Source: Tritrichomonas musculus (Eukaryota; Parabasalia; Tritrichomonadida; Tritrichomonadidae). Taken from it: a DNA stretch of 64,000 nucleotides. The stretch spans positions 620,001 through 684,000 of the forward strand of contig JAPFFF010000009.1 of assembly GCA_039105265.1 (NCBI GenBank), in the 5' to 3' direction. The notes beneath the pieces were generated by a model that saw only the letters and a program-made list of their open reading frames with translations, did not search any database and was not told the origin of the DNA. Below are positions 17,803 to 30,300 of the stretch, piece after piece; within the stretch, counting starts at the first letter, position 1, and every line of letters starts with the position of its first letter. A program made the translations under genes and the position numbers.

Positions 17803-20800
17803 TTTTAGAATATTAAAAAATTAAATTAAAAATAAAATAAAGTTTATTTTCATTATGTGAGATGCATATAAAATAGTTTTAAATAGTTATGAATCGTGTA
17901 TAAAAAATTAAATTTAAAATAAATTAAAGTTTATTTTTGAGAGTTTTTGGCTCAAAACTACTGGAAATCAGGATTTTTGGGCGAAGACCAAAAATCATGA
18001 TTTCTTGGAACGACGAATATCTATCAGCAGTGGAAATATCACTTTTGAATTTTCACAAGGTTCGTTCGATTTTTTTTGAAACGAAATATCAAACAAAAAA
18101 TTTGTGAAATTTGAATTAAAAATATCTCTATTTCTGATCAATGTTGGTCAATAATAATGTTTTATAAATAAATAATATATAAAATAAATAATAAAAATAC
18201 CAGAAAATCTTATATTTTTACTTTTTTCGAAAGGTTCAAAATCGAACGAACCTTGTGAAAATTCCAAAGTGATATTTCCACTGCTTATAGATATTTCTTA
18301 AAAATAAATATATGGAAATAACAAGTATTATTTTTGTAATATATTTATATGTTTTTTGTAAAGATAGGTTAAAGAAAAAAATCGTCTTTTTTTTCTATCG
18401 TTGCAACCATAGGTGGGCCACCAATGAATTTTTATAACTTTTGCACCATTAGATAGATTACATATAATAATAAAATAAAATATTAATTATAGTTCATAAA
18501 TATTAAAGATAAAGTTTTTATGAATAATTTAAATTTTCATATTTTTTTTGTAAACTATTCAAATAGAATAGATAAAATCTTTCAAAAATATTTGAAATAA
18601 TTTTCTCAAAATTAAAGAATTTAAAAAGATCATTCAATTTTGATAAGAAAATTTCATTTATTAAGAATAAAAATATCTATTTTAATTTTAAATTAATTGT
18701 TTAATTTAATTTTGTTTAAAGTTATATCTTGTTGATTATAATCAAAGACAAAATATAAAAAGAAATAAATGATTTTTTCTATACCTAAAATTTTGAATAT
18801 AACAATTGAAGTAAGGTATAAAAATTCGTTTTGAAAAAGTTAGAAATAATCAATTATTCGATTATAATGATTTTGAAAATTTATTAGTATATGATTTATT
18901 ATAAAATATTTTAAAATATTATTTACTATTATATTTATGTTTTTAATATTATAATAAAAATATATTATGTTTATTTCTATTCAAATCGCTATATTTATAA
19001 TATTTATTAAAACTTTGTTTTTTTTTGAAATTAAAGTTTTTCCAACCGCTTTTTGCGCAGAAAAATATAAATATAAACTATTCAAAATATAAAAAGATTT
19101 TTATTTCCATTAAAAAAAAAAATGTATAATATCAGCTTTTCTGTAATAAAATAAACTGTATATTTAGTGCATGTTCAAATAATTTCAAAAATAAACTGAT
19201 GTTAATGAAATATGCTGATCGATAATGAACATTATAATTATATTAAATACATTTATTTAATTTATGTATATATTTCTGTAATTAAATATTTTTATATGAA
19301 TCATATATAAAAATTAAGGAGATTTTAATACATTTTTTGCATTAAAGATTCAGTATCTTTTTCAAAAATTTAATAAAAAGTAAATTAGGCACTATTTGTT
19401 CATTTTCTTTCAACACTAGAAGCAAATCATCAGATTACTAAAGTAAAAATATGGAGAAATTTTTCTAAAATAATATTAACTAATTTTCTTCCAAAAAGAA
19501 ATTGAAGAATAAAGAATCCTAAATTCATATGATATACGACCATAAGAATATTTTTTTGGAAATAAGAAACTTTGAAATCTTTTAGTGCACGAGAAACGAC
19601 TACCTTGCATGTTTGCCTCAAAAAATTGAAAGGAAATTGAATGAAGCATTCAAATTTGAAAACTAACCGATAATTCTGAAAAACTCTATTTGAAATTTTA
19701 AAAATTCAAATAAATATAAAATAATTTTTATTTTGATTATCTTTGCTTTTTAAATTTAAAATGAAATATCTCATTTATATATATTTTTAATATATAATTC
19801 TATTATGAAATTATAATATTAATATAGATTAATTAAATTTAAATTAAGATATTGCTTTTTCTAAAAATCTCAAAATTTCAATAAGGGAAAAAATATAAAA
19901 AATATTTGAAAGCTATTTTTATAAATTGAGAGAAAATTGAATAAAAAAAAGCTGATTTTAATTTTTTATGATTTTTTAATAAAGGTCCAATATTCTAGGA
20001 TATATATCTGATTTTAATTTACCTTTATTTATACCAAATTTATTGTTTGACCGTTTATAATTTCTTACCAAGTGGCTCCAAAATTGAATCATTCCGTTAA
20101 CTAATTCAACTTTTTGAATATGTTTTCCCAACTAACCTTTATCTTTGAAGTTATGTTATAACTAACTATATCAATAAAAAGCCTGGGCGATGAAGAAACT
20201 AAATATCAAAAAAGAAAACATTCAATTTTTTTATATACTTCTGAAAATTAAAAATACCTTTTATTTTAACTTTTTAGAGAAATCTATTAATTATTTTATA
20301 TTGTTTCCAGATCATTCTTGATGTATGACATAGATAATATCATAAAATAATAGAAATATGTATTTTAATTCATTTGAACTTGTGATATTGCATATCATGT
20401 AATAAAAAAAAAGTTGATGAATATTAGTTCAAAACTTAATTTAACAACTGCATCCTATCATATATGTGTTATATAAATATATATTATGAAATTGCTGAAT
20501 AATTCTTAAAATTCGAAGAAAAAAAGAACTTTTTTAAAGTCAAAAAAAAAAAGTGGCCCTATGACCTATCTATTTGCAACCCCTATGACCTATCTATTTT
20601 TACGGAACGATAGATTTATCGATATTTATCATCATCGATCGACAACCCTGATAATTTATATATAAAATGATTTATAGATTATTTTTAATTAAATATTTTT
20701 ATTTTTTATTCATATGAAAAAATTTTCTATCGTTGGACTCCCTATCTTTTTAAAAGATTTATTAAAATCGCTAAAAGACCAGAAAGAATCACCAAGACCA

Positions 20801-20850
20801 GGTCTTTTTTTTACATTTGGGTATATTTTATAGTGTTGTTAAAAGTTATA
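17803..20850. other. Gene-poor, AT-rich spacer
   Basis: No convincing gene is present on either strand; frames above 60 codons here are not coding-like. A short hairpin (GATTTTTGG with CCAAAAATC, about 17971-17997) and a 281-base inverted-repeat element are the only clear structures. Near 20563-20650 there are two copies of CCCTATGACCTATCTATTT and a stretch whose reverse complement begins CAGGGTTGTCGATCGATGAT, which could be one end of a hAT-like transposon. Confidence 0.6.
18016..18296. mobile_element. Miniature inverted-repeat element, 281 bp
   Basis: Arms of about 58 bases, 18016-18073 and 18238-18296, are inverted copies with only about three mismatches. Shared blocks include AGCAGTGGAAATATCACTTT and TTCACAAGGTTCGTTCGAT. 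The 165-base middle has no gene. This is a MITE or foldback element; no target-site duplication was confirmed. Confidence 0.75.
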
Positions 20851-21641
20851 TAAACTAAATTCCAAAAACTGGACCTCTCAATTTTTTTAAATATATAGAA
20901 TTTTTTCAAAGCTTCTTTTAAATTTTGAATGATATTGAAATTTTGTTTACTTTCATTATGGGCTCAGGCTTTTCAGCAACCAAAATCAAATTCATTATAA
21001 TTCCTTAAGCCAAGATGATAAATATGATAAATCTGATCATTCTACTCGGTCCCGAAAACAAACAAATAAGATCAAAGATAATCAAAAATTATGTAGTGAT
21101 CAAGATTAATATTCCGACAAATCCTTAAACCAAGATGATAATTATGGTAAATCTGATCATTCTACTTGATCACAAAACCAAACAACTGAGATCGAAGATA
21201 ATCAAAATATACAGAATTTACAGCATCAAGCTCCAATTTCACCATCAATTAGCAGCATAGGTACTTTTAATCAAGTGAATCAGATGAATAGTTCACCACC
21301 AATTTGAACTTGAAAGTATCATAGAAATTTTAGAAATAATGAAAATGAAGAAGAATATGTAGAATTTGAAGAAGAAGAAGAGGAAAAAGAGGAAAAAGAC
21401 AAGAATTGTACCGATGATGAAATAATGAATCCATAGCAATTTTTTATTCAATTTTCTTTCACAATTCAAATATATTGAATTTTTTATATAAAAAACTATT
21501 CAATTTTTCAATATATATTTAATTTTTGAAAGTTCCAAAAACTGGACCTCTGAAATAGAAAATAATGTTATCAAATTAAAAAATAATATTTTGAATTTCC
21601 CACAAATAAATTGAGAGGTCCAGTTTTTGGAATCCAGTTTA
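20851..21641. mobile_element. TA-flanked TIR element, 791 bp, carrying a decayed gene piece
   Basis: The ends are inverted copies over about 30 bases (TTCCAAAAACTGGACCTCTC at 20860-20879 and its complement at 21612-21631) and each is bordered by TA, the target of Tc1/mariner-type elements. A third copy of TTCCAAAAACTGGACCTCT in left-end orientation lies at about 21534-21552, near the right end. The interior is occupied mostly by a decayed reading frame. Confidence 0.75.
20960..21436 (+). pseudogene. Decayed host-like low-complexity gene inside the 791-bp element
   Basis: One frame stays coding-like for 159 codons but holds four in-frame stops. The product is rich in Ser, Asn, Gln and Asp, starts GLRLFSNQNQIHYNS and ends in a run of Glu and Lys (EEEEEEKEEKDK). 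A segment of about 40 residues with SLSQDDKYDKSDHSTRSRKQ is present twice in tandem, with differences, so the duplication predates decay. It looks like the tail of a low-complexity trichomonad protein carried by the transposon. Function unknown. Confidence 0.5.
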
Positions 21642-22518
21642 CAAAAATTCCAAACAGACTTTTGTCAAAATCAAAAAAAATTAAAATAGACTTTAAAGAC
21701 CAATTTAAACATATAAAAACATTTTTAAAGCAAATTTGAATTAATCTTTTTTGATTTTTTTTGGCCAATCTTAATTATTTTTTAGTAAATTTTCAAAATA
21801 AAATTAATAAAAATATTGTGAAAAAAGGTTATTCAATTTTCTTGTAAAATTTATTGTTTATATATTTGCAAACAAGTAAAAATATATTTTTTTTAGTAAT
21901 TAATTATATATTTAAAAGAATAAATTTAATAATGATAAAGATAAATAGAGTTTATTTTAATTTTTGTCAACAAAAAAGTTATGTTTTTATTTTCTTAGGT
22001 ATTCTCAAAAATTCAGAATAACGTGCTTTCAATAGACCCGGAGCATTTCAGTAGACCCGGAGCACCAAATTTTATTATTATTATTTTTCATACAATTTAA
22101 TTATTATATTTAAGGATAAAGTTGGATTTAAATTTAATTGAAAAAAATTGAAAAAAATTGAATTTGCACAGAAATTATTGAATACGCATTGAATTTATTT
22201 CTATAGGTATTCAATATTTTCAAAGCTCCTCTTAAATCAATCCCAAAAAAACAATTCTCACAGGATTTTCTAATGAATTTTTTGTTGTGCATTATGTTTT
22301 AATAAACGTGAAATCATCGAAATTTTTTGATCATACCAATAAAATGGTTAGAAAATGATTGCATAAAAAAGTGAAAAAATCAGATATTTGGATCATGTAA
22401 TGAATAAGTATTTACTAATAAAAAGTATATAATAAAAATAGGCATTAATTATATATAAAAGTGAATGTAGTTTTGTAGGTCTATCACTGTCATACATGAA
22501 ATTAAGAGAACTTTTTAT

Positions 22519-22975
22519 TAGGCTTGTTATTCTGATATCAATTATCAGGTTTGGCACTTTTTTTAACTCAGATAATCGATAATAAAATTCTATCGATTGG
22601 AACTTTTAATTGATGAATTTGATTATCAAGTATGAAATGTGATACAAAAAAAAATATGCTTTTGATATCGAATCTTGATTAATCGAAATTAATACCTGAA
22701 AAAAACATTAAAAATAGTATTTTAATGGCATAAAATAAATATATTCTAACTTATTATGTAAAAGAATAAGCTTTTATTAAATTTTATAACGGATATGCGA
22801 AGTAATCAGTTAAAAAAGTTTACAAAATTTTAATACGTTAAAAAATTTTCAATATTGATAATCGATCTTTTATTTTTATTCATTATTGATATCAGAGATT
22901 AAATTTTTGATTTGATATTGATATCATAAAAAGGGACCAATTATCGATATCGAAAATCGAGACTTAACAAGCCTA
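22519..22975. mobile_element. hAT-type MITE, 457 bp, with 8-bp target-site duplication
   Basis: The ends are TAGGCTTGTTA and TAACAAGCCTA. The flanks are CTTTTTAT at 22511-22518 and CTTTTTAT at 22976-22983, a perfect 8-base duplication as produced by hAT transposases. The interior has many GATATC/ATCGAT palindromes and no gene. It is inserted inside the 4.1-kb TIR element, so it is younger than that insertion. Confidence 0.85.
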
Positions 22976-25900
22976 CTTTTTATCGAAATTTTCAGACCTC
23001 TTTTTTTTATCTGGTGATTTTATTGAACCCATATTGAAAATATATAAAATCCCGAAGATTTCCAATTAATGTACATAATTTATGAAAATAAATATAAAAT
23101 ATTCATTTGGAAAATGATATTGGAATATCGTACCATTGAAAAAAATTCAATTATTTTCATATAGGTAGTTGGATCTTCTAGAAAGAAGCAATTTTGACAT
23201 TTAGAAAAGGTATGATCATACTAGCTAATATGTCGTTAATAATTCGTTATATCTGGAAATTTAATAAATGAATCAGAAAAAGAAATATGATTGCATTTTT
23301 TGGATTTTCTTGAGTAAAGCCTATATATTTTGATTGTCAATCAATGTTGCATACTGTGATACCATTTTGATATGGAAAAATAGAATCCAAATTGAGAAAC
23401 TTGTTGCTCAAATTGAACAATTTTGATGAAATTTCTTAATAACGGATAAATTTTGTTTAGTATTCAAATTTCCAAAATAAAAATACATATTTTTTAAATA
23501 TCTTTTTCATTTATTTTCGATTTAATTGAGTAATTATTAATATAATATATAAATTCAATTCTAAAAGATTAATACTATTTAAAATAAATATTAATAGTAA
23601 TTTAATTAGTAAAATTTACATATATGGTTTTTTTTTATTTATTTAACTTTTCAATATAGTTTATTTTTTCAATGCTTTAAGTATTTTTTCAATAATCGAT
23701 AAATCTTTCTAATATATTTAAATCAACTTTAATATTTATTTTAAAGTATTGCAAATATAAAAAAATTCCATAATGAAATTAATTGAATTTTAAAAAAATT
23801 AACCGAAAATATTTTTCAGAAATAATTATATATTTTTTTTCCTTTTATCTTGTTAAATTAAACAAATTATAAGAAAAAATATTTAGATTGAAAATAAATA
23901 ACTGAACTAGATAATAAAAATTAAAAAATGTTTTTTCTTTTGATTCTCCAAAAATAAAAGAATAAAAAAAATAGAAAACCCAAAAGGGTTCGACGTTTGG
24001 CGGTTATCATATTCTAAAATTATAAAATATTAATAATAAATAATATTAACATTATCAATATCATGATGCAATTTTAAATATGAAGCCGATTCTATTAGCC
24101 AAAATAGAGATATTTCACTAAAAAAAATATAAACAGAAAAAGTTTAACTTTTGAAAGGGGAAAATATTTTTGAGTTCTTATCTAATTTCCACCATTCAAA
24201 GAGATTTTGGGAATTTGTAAATATCCAAATATATAAATATTTTATAACCTTCATATCATATATTCTTTTTTCATAATTTTATTTACATATTTTGAATTAA
24301 TTAAAAAGCAATTAATTGAATATCATTTAAGATAATATTATTTATGAAAAATAAAATTGAATTAATACGTTATTATAATTAATTCTCAATTGTGATATAC
24401 AAATAAACTGAGATAAAATGTAAAAATATATTTTATAATAATATAAATGTGATTTATAATATATATAATAAATATATTATCATTAATATGAGGATATTAC
24501 TAATATTTTATCAAATAAATAAGTATTTGTTAATAAAAAAAATATATTTTCAAAATTTTGATGTTATCAAAATAATTTTTTCAAAAACTATCATTTAATT
24601 CAATTTTAAATTCAAAATTTTTATTTAGAAAAAATAAAAATTTCTTGAATATCAATAATATAGTATATTAAAAATTATTATTATATTTCAAAGCTATATA
24701 TAAATAATGTAAATAATAAATCATTTAAGAAATAACCTCAAGTAGCGTAATAAAAACACTTTTTTAATGATTTATGGAATAAATAATGATTTTTTTAATT
24801 TATAAGATATAATAAATGAATATTAATTATATCTAATATTGATATAAAAATTTATTAATTAAAAAGAATATCTAATTTTTAAGATATTATTATTTTTCAA
24901 TCAAAAAAAATTTGAGAGAGTCGACCCCTTTTGAAAACCCCAATATGTATTTTGAGTTTCTTTTGATTACATATTTGGTTAAATGAATAGAAAAAGTTCG
25001 GGAATGGACAAATATTCTTTGAAAAATAAATCCTGTGAGAATTCTAAACAATTGTTCATTTTAAGGATTTGGATTTCCAAACAAAATGATAAATTTGAAT
25101 TACTTGAACAACCGATTTTATTGAAGTTTTCTTATTTATTAAGAATACTAGCTCCAATCGATGCTATTGATGATGTATTTTTTTTTTTAAGATTGAAAAT
25201 TTATATTAATGATTTTTTTTTTTTTTTGGCTTATATACCGTTTTCAGGTAATAAAGATTGGAATTAAATTATTAAAATTTAAATGAGCCTTAGTGAAGAT
25301 ATTTTTAGAAAACTCACTGAAATATCATAATTATTTTTATTCCTTTTAAACTATTATATAAGATTTTTGCTCAAAATCTATGTTATAAAAGATATGATAA
25401 CAAATGTATATGAATATTATTAATAAATTAGCCTTTAACACAGATAAAAGAACTCATATCAATTAGGTTTCGGAACAAGAAAATATTTGTTATAATATAT
25501 ATAATATAAAATAATTATTATATTTATATGGAATCTTTCTTTAATTTCGGCAAAAAAATTATATTTTTATTTAATAATATTTTTAATTCAATATTTTGAG
25601 AAAACAAAAAAAAATACTCAATTATTTGATAATATTGAAATATTGATTTTTTATGATTTTCATATTATCCTTATATAAAATGCATATATTATATTACATA
25701 TTAATTACTAATGTAAATATTAGCAATTAATACATAAATACAAATAAAAAAAATCTTCTATCATTTGTATAGTAAAATATAAGAAAAATAACCAAAAATG
25801 ATTTTTTTTTAGTATAAAAATTTACTCAATTTTTTTTGAGGTTCATTCAAAAACTTGAGATAAACCAACTTTATCCTTAATATTTGATGATAAATTATAT

Positions 25901-26082
25901 AAAAATTATTATTTTACATTATAATTTTTGTTAAATATTATTTGCTTTACTTTTTTGATTTGGATATATTTGTAAAATAGTGAAAAATAAAAAAATTCTG
26001 ATCGAAATATTTCTGATCATATTTGGTTTTCTTTTTTATTAAAAAACGATCAAATCATGGCCAATTTATGCTAAATTGACCT
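22976..26082. other. Non-coding interior of the 4.1-kb element
   Basis: Very AT-rich with no credible gene. A weak inverted pair (CAAAAGGGTTCGAC near 23981 and GTCGACCCCTTTTG near 24918) may mark another old insertion of about 0.95 kb. A 94-codon frame at 24983-25267 has no recognisable domain and includes long Phe runs from T tracts. Confidence 0.5.
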
Positions 26083-26473
26083 TGCTCCGGGTCTACTGAA
26101 ATGCTCCGGGTCTATTGAAAGCACGTTAGCTTTTGATCAAATAAAAAATTTATTCTCAATTGCTTATCATAATTTCAATGATAGAAACTTTTTAAATGTT
26201 ATTTAATCGTTTTAATCTTTAATTGACTAGCTTTGTTTTTGGTATTTTGATTTGACTAACTCTGTTTTTGGTATTTCGGTTGTATTTCGGTTGTATTTTT
26301 GTCTATAACTTTTAACAACACTAATATTTTACAAGCTTACTATACTCATTCAAATGACATCTATATTTTTAAAATGATACAAATATATAAGAAATCGATA
26401 TATATTGTATTTTTATTAAAGTCTTTATTTCAATCATTACATTTTATAATATTGGATATAAAATATATGAATT

Positions 26474-27043
26474 TACGCCTTCATTAATCGCCTTTACTTG
26501 TTAAATATCAATGGGCAGCGGTTATTCTCAGAAAATTAATCATGAAAATATATTTAAACTTTTAAAAATAAATGCTTTTAACATTTAATAAAAAATACTA
26601 ATTCAATGAATTTATTCAAAAAAATTGCAATTGAGAATACTCATAGAATAATGAAATTTGAACATACTCATAGAATTTGAAAATTTATGAAATTTGGTTG
26701 TAAAGTTTTCAAATTCTTGGGGCGAAAAAAAGTGGCATTTTGGGCGGAAAAGTGACCAAAATAGGAAATTCAAAGGTTTATATGATCATTTGAAAGGAAC
26801 CGCCGGGCGATGTAAAATGAATTGAAAGGTTTTCTCCAGGCAATATAAAATTCCTCAATTTTTGAATGTGACAAAAAATATTAAATCTGCCAAAAAAGCA
26901 TTATTAATAACATAGCTTTACAATTACCTAATTTAATATATATATATATTAAAAAAAAATAAAAAAAAAAAAAATAAACGTACTCAATTCATAAAAATAA
27001 ATCGCCCTTGTTTTTAATTTTTTGGGCGAAAAATGAAGGCGTA
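26474..27043. mobile_element. TA-flanked TIR element, 570 bp
   Basis: The ends are TACGCCTTCATT (26474-26485) and AATGAAGGCGTA (27032-27043), with GGCGAT/GGGCG motifs just inside both. The interior holds an AT microsatellite, an A-rich run near 26950-26985 and GGGCG-type patches but no gene. It is probably a MITE. Confidence 0.6.
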
Positions 27044-27390
27044 TATGAATTATATATTATAATTATTAAATAAATTATTTATTAAGATAAATATAAATTT
27101 ATTTAAATTTATTTTTTATTCAATTTAGTTGTATACGACCTTTGTTATTTGCTGGTCGTAGTATTATATTGAATGCTCCGTTGATAAGAATATTTTTATA
27201 ACTTCAGAAAATTTTTATATGATATTTTTATTTTATTTGTCTATATTTAATATCAACATATTTTAATTTCAACAATATATATGATTATCTATATATTGTG
27301 AAATGATTAAACTTAAAATTTTGATTAAACATAGAAATAATTGAATAATTTTAAGAAAAAGAAAAAAAGTATAAAAAATTAGATAATAAT
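27044..27390. promoter_or_regulatory. Upstream region of the Pmp-like gene
   Basis: AT-rich. An inverted pair ATACGACC / GGTCGTAGTAT spans about 27132-27164 and could form a hairpin or a protein-binding site about 230 bases before the start codon. No clear trichomonad TCA-type initiator is seen directly before the ATG at 27391. Confidence 0.3.
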
Positions 27391-30300
27391 ATGATATTTA
27401 TTATATTTTTAATTCATTTGATAAGATCGGTTGAATGTCCATCCAATTATCCAAACTGCTATATAGATGAAGCAGTTACTTCAGACATTAATATAGAAAA
27501 AGCTAATCTATATGTTAATAGATGCACGTTCGATGGATTAACTGGATCTGGAAGCTCAAGTGTATCTGGTTCAGCAAACAACGGTGGAGCAATTTATTTA
27601 TATTGCACTAGTGGCACCACACAAATATGCTATATAATATCGTCCAAATTCAACAACTGTCATGCTGCATCAGGTGGAGCGATTTACTTTAAACATGCTC
27701 AATTATCAAAAGACAAACTTCGATTTGATGTTAATGATTGTGATTTCAATGAAAATGAAGCTACAGAAGATGGAGGAGCGATTCATTTCTTTGCTAACCT
27801 TGGTATTATTCATTCATGTCGATTTACAGACAACAAATGCGCCAAAGGATCAGATCTTTACTACAAACAAAATTCATCCAAGGGTCCTTATGCTAGTGAC
27901 AATTTCTCATTAATCATTGAAGATTGTAAATTCAATAGAACTACACAAAGTTCATCATTAGTGTACATTGATAGCATCATAACTAATTTATTCATCTACT
28001 TTACGAACAATGCAGTTATTTTCTCAGAGATGAGTGATTCATATTTCTTTGGGTTTTCAAATGATAACTTATATCAACAAAACGAGATCAAATGTCAATC
28101 GAATTGCATTTCACCAAACAAAAAATACATCTATTCTATTGATCACTTCTCGAGTGGATTTTCAAACGAAGAATGTATTGTAACACCACCAATTAATCCA
28201 ACCGAAGCACCAATTAATCCAACCGAAGCACCAATTAATCCAACAGACAAACCAGCTGATCCTACATTAACGTTAACACCAACACCGAATACCCCAGAAG
28301 AACCTATTGAATGTCCATCCAATTATCCAAACTGCTATATAGATGAAGCAGTTACTTCAGACATTAATATAGAAAAAGCTAATCTATATGTTAATAGATG
28401 CACGTTCGATGGATTAACTGGATCTGGAAGCTCAAGCGTATCTGGTTCAGCAAACAACGGTGGAGCAATTTATTTATATTGCACTAGTGGCACCACACAA
28501 ATATGCTATATAATATCGTCCAAATTCAACAACTGTCATGCTGCATCAGGTGGAGCGATTTACTTTAAACATGCTCAATTATCAAAAGACAAACTTCGAT
28601 TTGATGTTAATGATTGTGATTTCAATGAAAATGAAGCTACAGAAGATGGAGGAGCGATTCATTTCTTTGCTAACCTTGGTATTATTCATTCATGTCGATT
28701 TACAGACAACAAATGCGCCAAAGGATCAGATCTTTACTACAAACAAAATTCATCCAAGGGTCCTTATGCTAGTGACAATTTCTCATTAATCATTGAAGAT
28801 TGTAAATTCAATAGAACTACACAAAGTTCATCATTAGTGTACATTGATAGCATCATAACTAATTTATTCATCTACTTTACGAACAATGCAGTTATTTTCT
28901 CAGAGATGAGTGATTCATATTTCTTTGGGTTTTCAAATGATAACTTATATCAACAAAACGAGATCAAATGTCAATCGAATTGCATTTCACCAAACAAAAA
29001 ATACATCTATTCTATTGATCACTTCTCGAGTGGATTTTCAAACGAAGAATGTATTGTAACACCACCAATTAATCCAACCGAAGCACCAATTAATCCAACC
29101 GAAGCACCAATCAATCCAACCGAAGCACCAATCAATCCAACCGAAGCACCAATTAATCCAACCGAAGCACCAATTAATCCAACCGAAGCACCAATTAATC
29201 CAACAGACAAACCAGCTGATCCTACATTAACGTTAACACCAACACCGAATACCCCAGAAGAACCTATTGAATGTCCATCCAATTATCCAAACTGCTATAT
29301 AGATGAAGCAGTTACTTCAGACATTAATATAGAAAAAGCTAATCTATATGTTAATAGATGCACGTTCGATGGATTAACTGGATCTGGAAGCTCAAGCGTA
29401 TCTGGTTCAGCAAACAACGGTGGAGCAATTTATTTATATTGCACTAGTGGCACCACACAAATATGCTATATAATATCGTCCAAATTCAACAACTGTCATG
29501 CTGCATCAGGTGGAGCGATTTACTTTAAACATGCTCAATTATCAAAAGACAAACTTCGATTTGATGTTAATGATTGTGATTTCAATGAAAATGAAGCTAC
29601 AGAAGATGGAGGAGCGATTCATTTCTTTGCTAACCTTGGTATTATTCATTCATGTCGATTTACAGACAACAAATGCGCCAAAGGATCAGATCTTTACTAC
29701 AAACAAAATTCATCCAAGGGTCCTTATGCTAGTGACAATTTCTCATTAATCATTGAAGATTGTAAATTCAATAGAACTACACAAAGTTCATCATTAGTGT
29801 ACATTGATAGCATCATAACTAATTTATTCATCTACTTTACGAACAATGCAGTTATTTTCTCAGAGATGAGTGATTCATATTTCTTTGGGTTTTCAAATGA
29901 TAACTTATATCAACAAAACGAGATCAAATGTCAATCGAATTGCATTTCACCAAACAAAAAATACATCTATTCTATTGATCACTTCTCGAGTGGATTTTCA
30001 AACGAAGAATGTATTGTATTGTAACACCACCAATTAATCCAACCGAAGCACCAATTAATCCAACCGAAGCACCAATTAATCCAACAGACAAACCAGCTGA
30101 TCCTACATTAACGTTAACACCAACACCGAATACCCCAGAAGAACCTATTGAATGTCCATCCAATTATCCAAACTGCTATATAGATGAAGCAGTTACTTCA
30201 GACATTAATATAGAAAAAGCTAATCTATATGTTAATAGATGCACGTTCGATGGATTAACTGGATCTGGAAGCTCAAGCGTATCTGGTTCAGCAAACAACG

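Larger units (their letters stand above)
9950..17940. mobile_element. Element K: KilA-N capsid element, Polinton-like-virus type, no polymerase in view
   Basis: This compact block of about ten genes on both strands contains a packaging ATPase, a capsid-like protein, a small amphipathic protein, a fibre-like repeat protein and a KilA-N protein. None of its proteins except the ATPase family is shared visibly with A or B. No PolB, integrase or protease is present between its ends. It abuts element A on the left and gene-poor host DNA on the right. Genes are packed with 4-70 base spacers. About two or three breaks are visible, so it is a fairly young fossil. Neither end shows a convincing terminal repeat, so both boundaries are approximate. 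Known relatives by gene content are Polinton-like viruses integrated in protist genomes. Confidence 0.6.
22019..26128. mobile_element. 4.1-kb DNA transposon with perfect 44-bp TIRs and TA borders
   Basis: Bases 22021-22064 and 26083-26126 are perfect inverted copies over 44 bases. Each contains two direct copies of AGACCCGGAGCA, GC-rich in otherwise extremely AT-rich DNA, and TA borders each outer end. The motif AAGGATAAAGTTGG also recurs inverted at about 22112-22126 and 25866-25880. No transposase is readable inside, so it is non-autonomous or fully decayed. It hosts a hAT-type MITE at 22519-22975. The only frame above 90 codons (24983-25267) is not convincing. TA target and long TIRs fit a Tc1/mariner-like or related family, which is inference. 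Confidence 0.85.

Noticed and set aside
20563-20650. Complete hAT element ending at CAGGGTTGTCGAT (reverse strand)
   Set aside because: No matching opposite end or 8-base duplication was found, so only a possible single end is noted.
24983-25267. 94-codon frame inside the 4.1-kb TIR element
   Set aside because: No domain, long Phe runs from T tracts and no similar frame nearby; most likely chance, though a transposase remnant cannot be excluded.
27662-27913. 83-codon plus-strand frame repeated in every Pmp-like unit
   Set aside because: It is an out-of-frame shadow inside the repeated unit and appears eleven times only because the unit does.
28181-28250. CRISPR-like reading of the 21-base linker repeats
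   Set aside because: The repeats are coding, in frame and contiguous, with no spacers.
29019-29282. Long minus-strand frames of Gly/Ser/Val repeats across the Pmp-like linkers
   Set aside because: They are antisense reflections of the INPTEAP linker repeats and recur at every linker; not separate genes.
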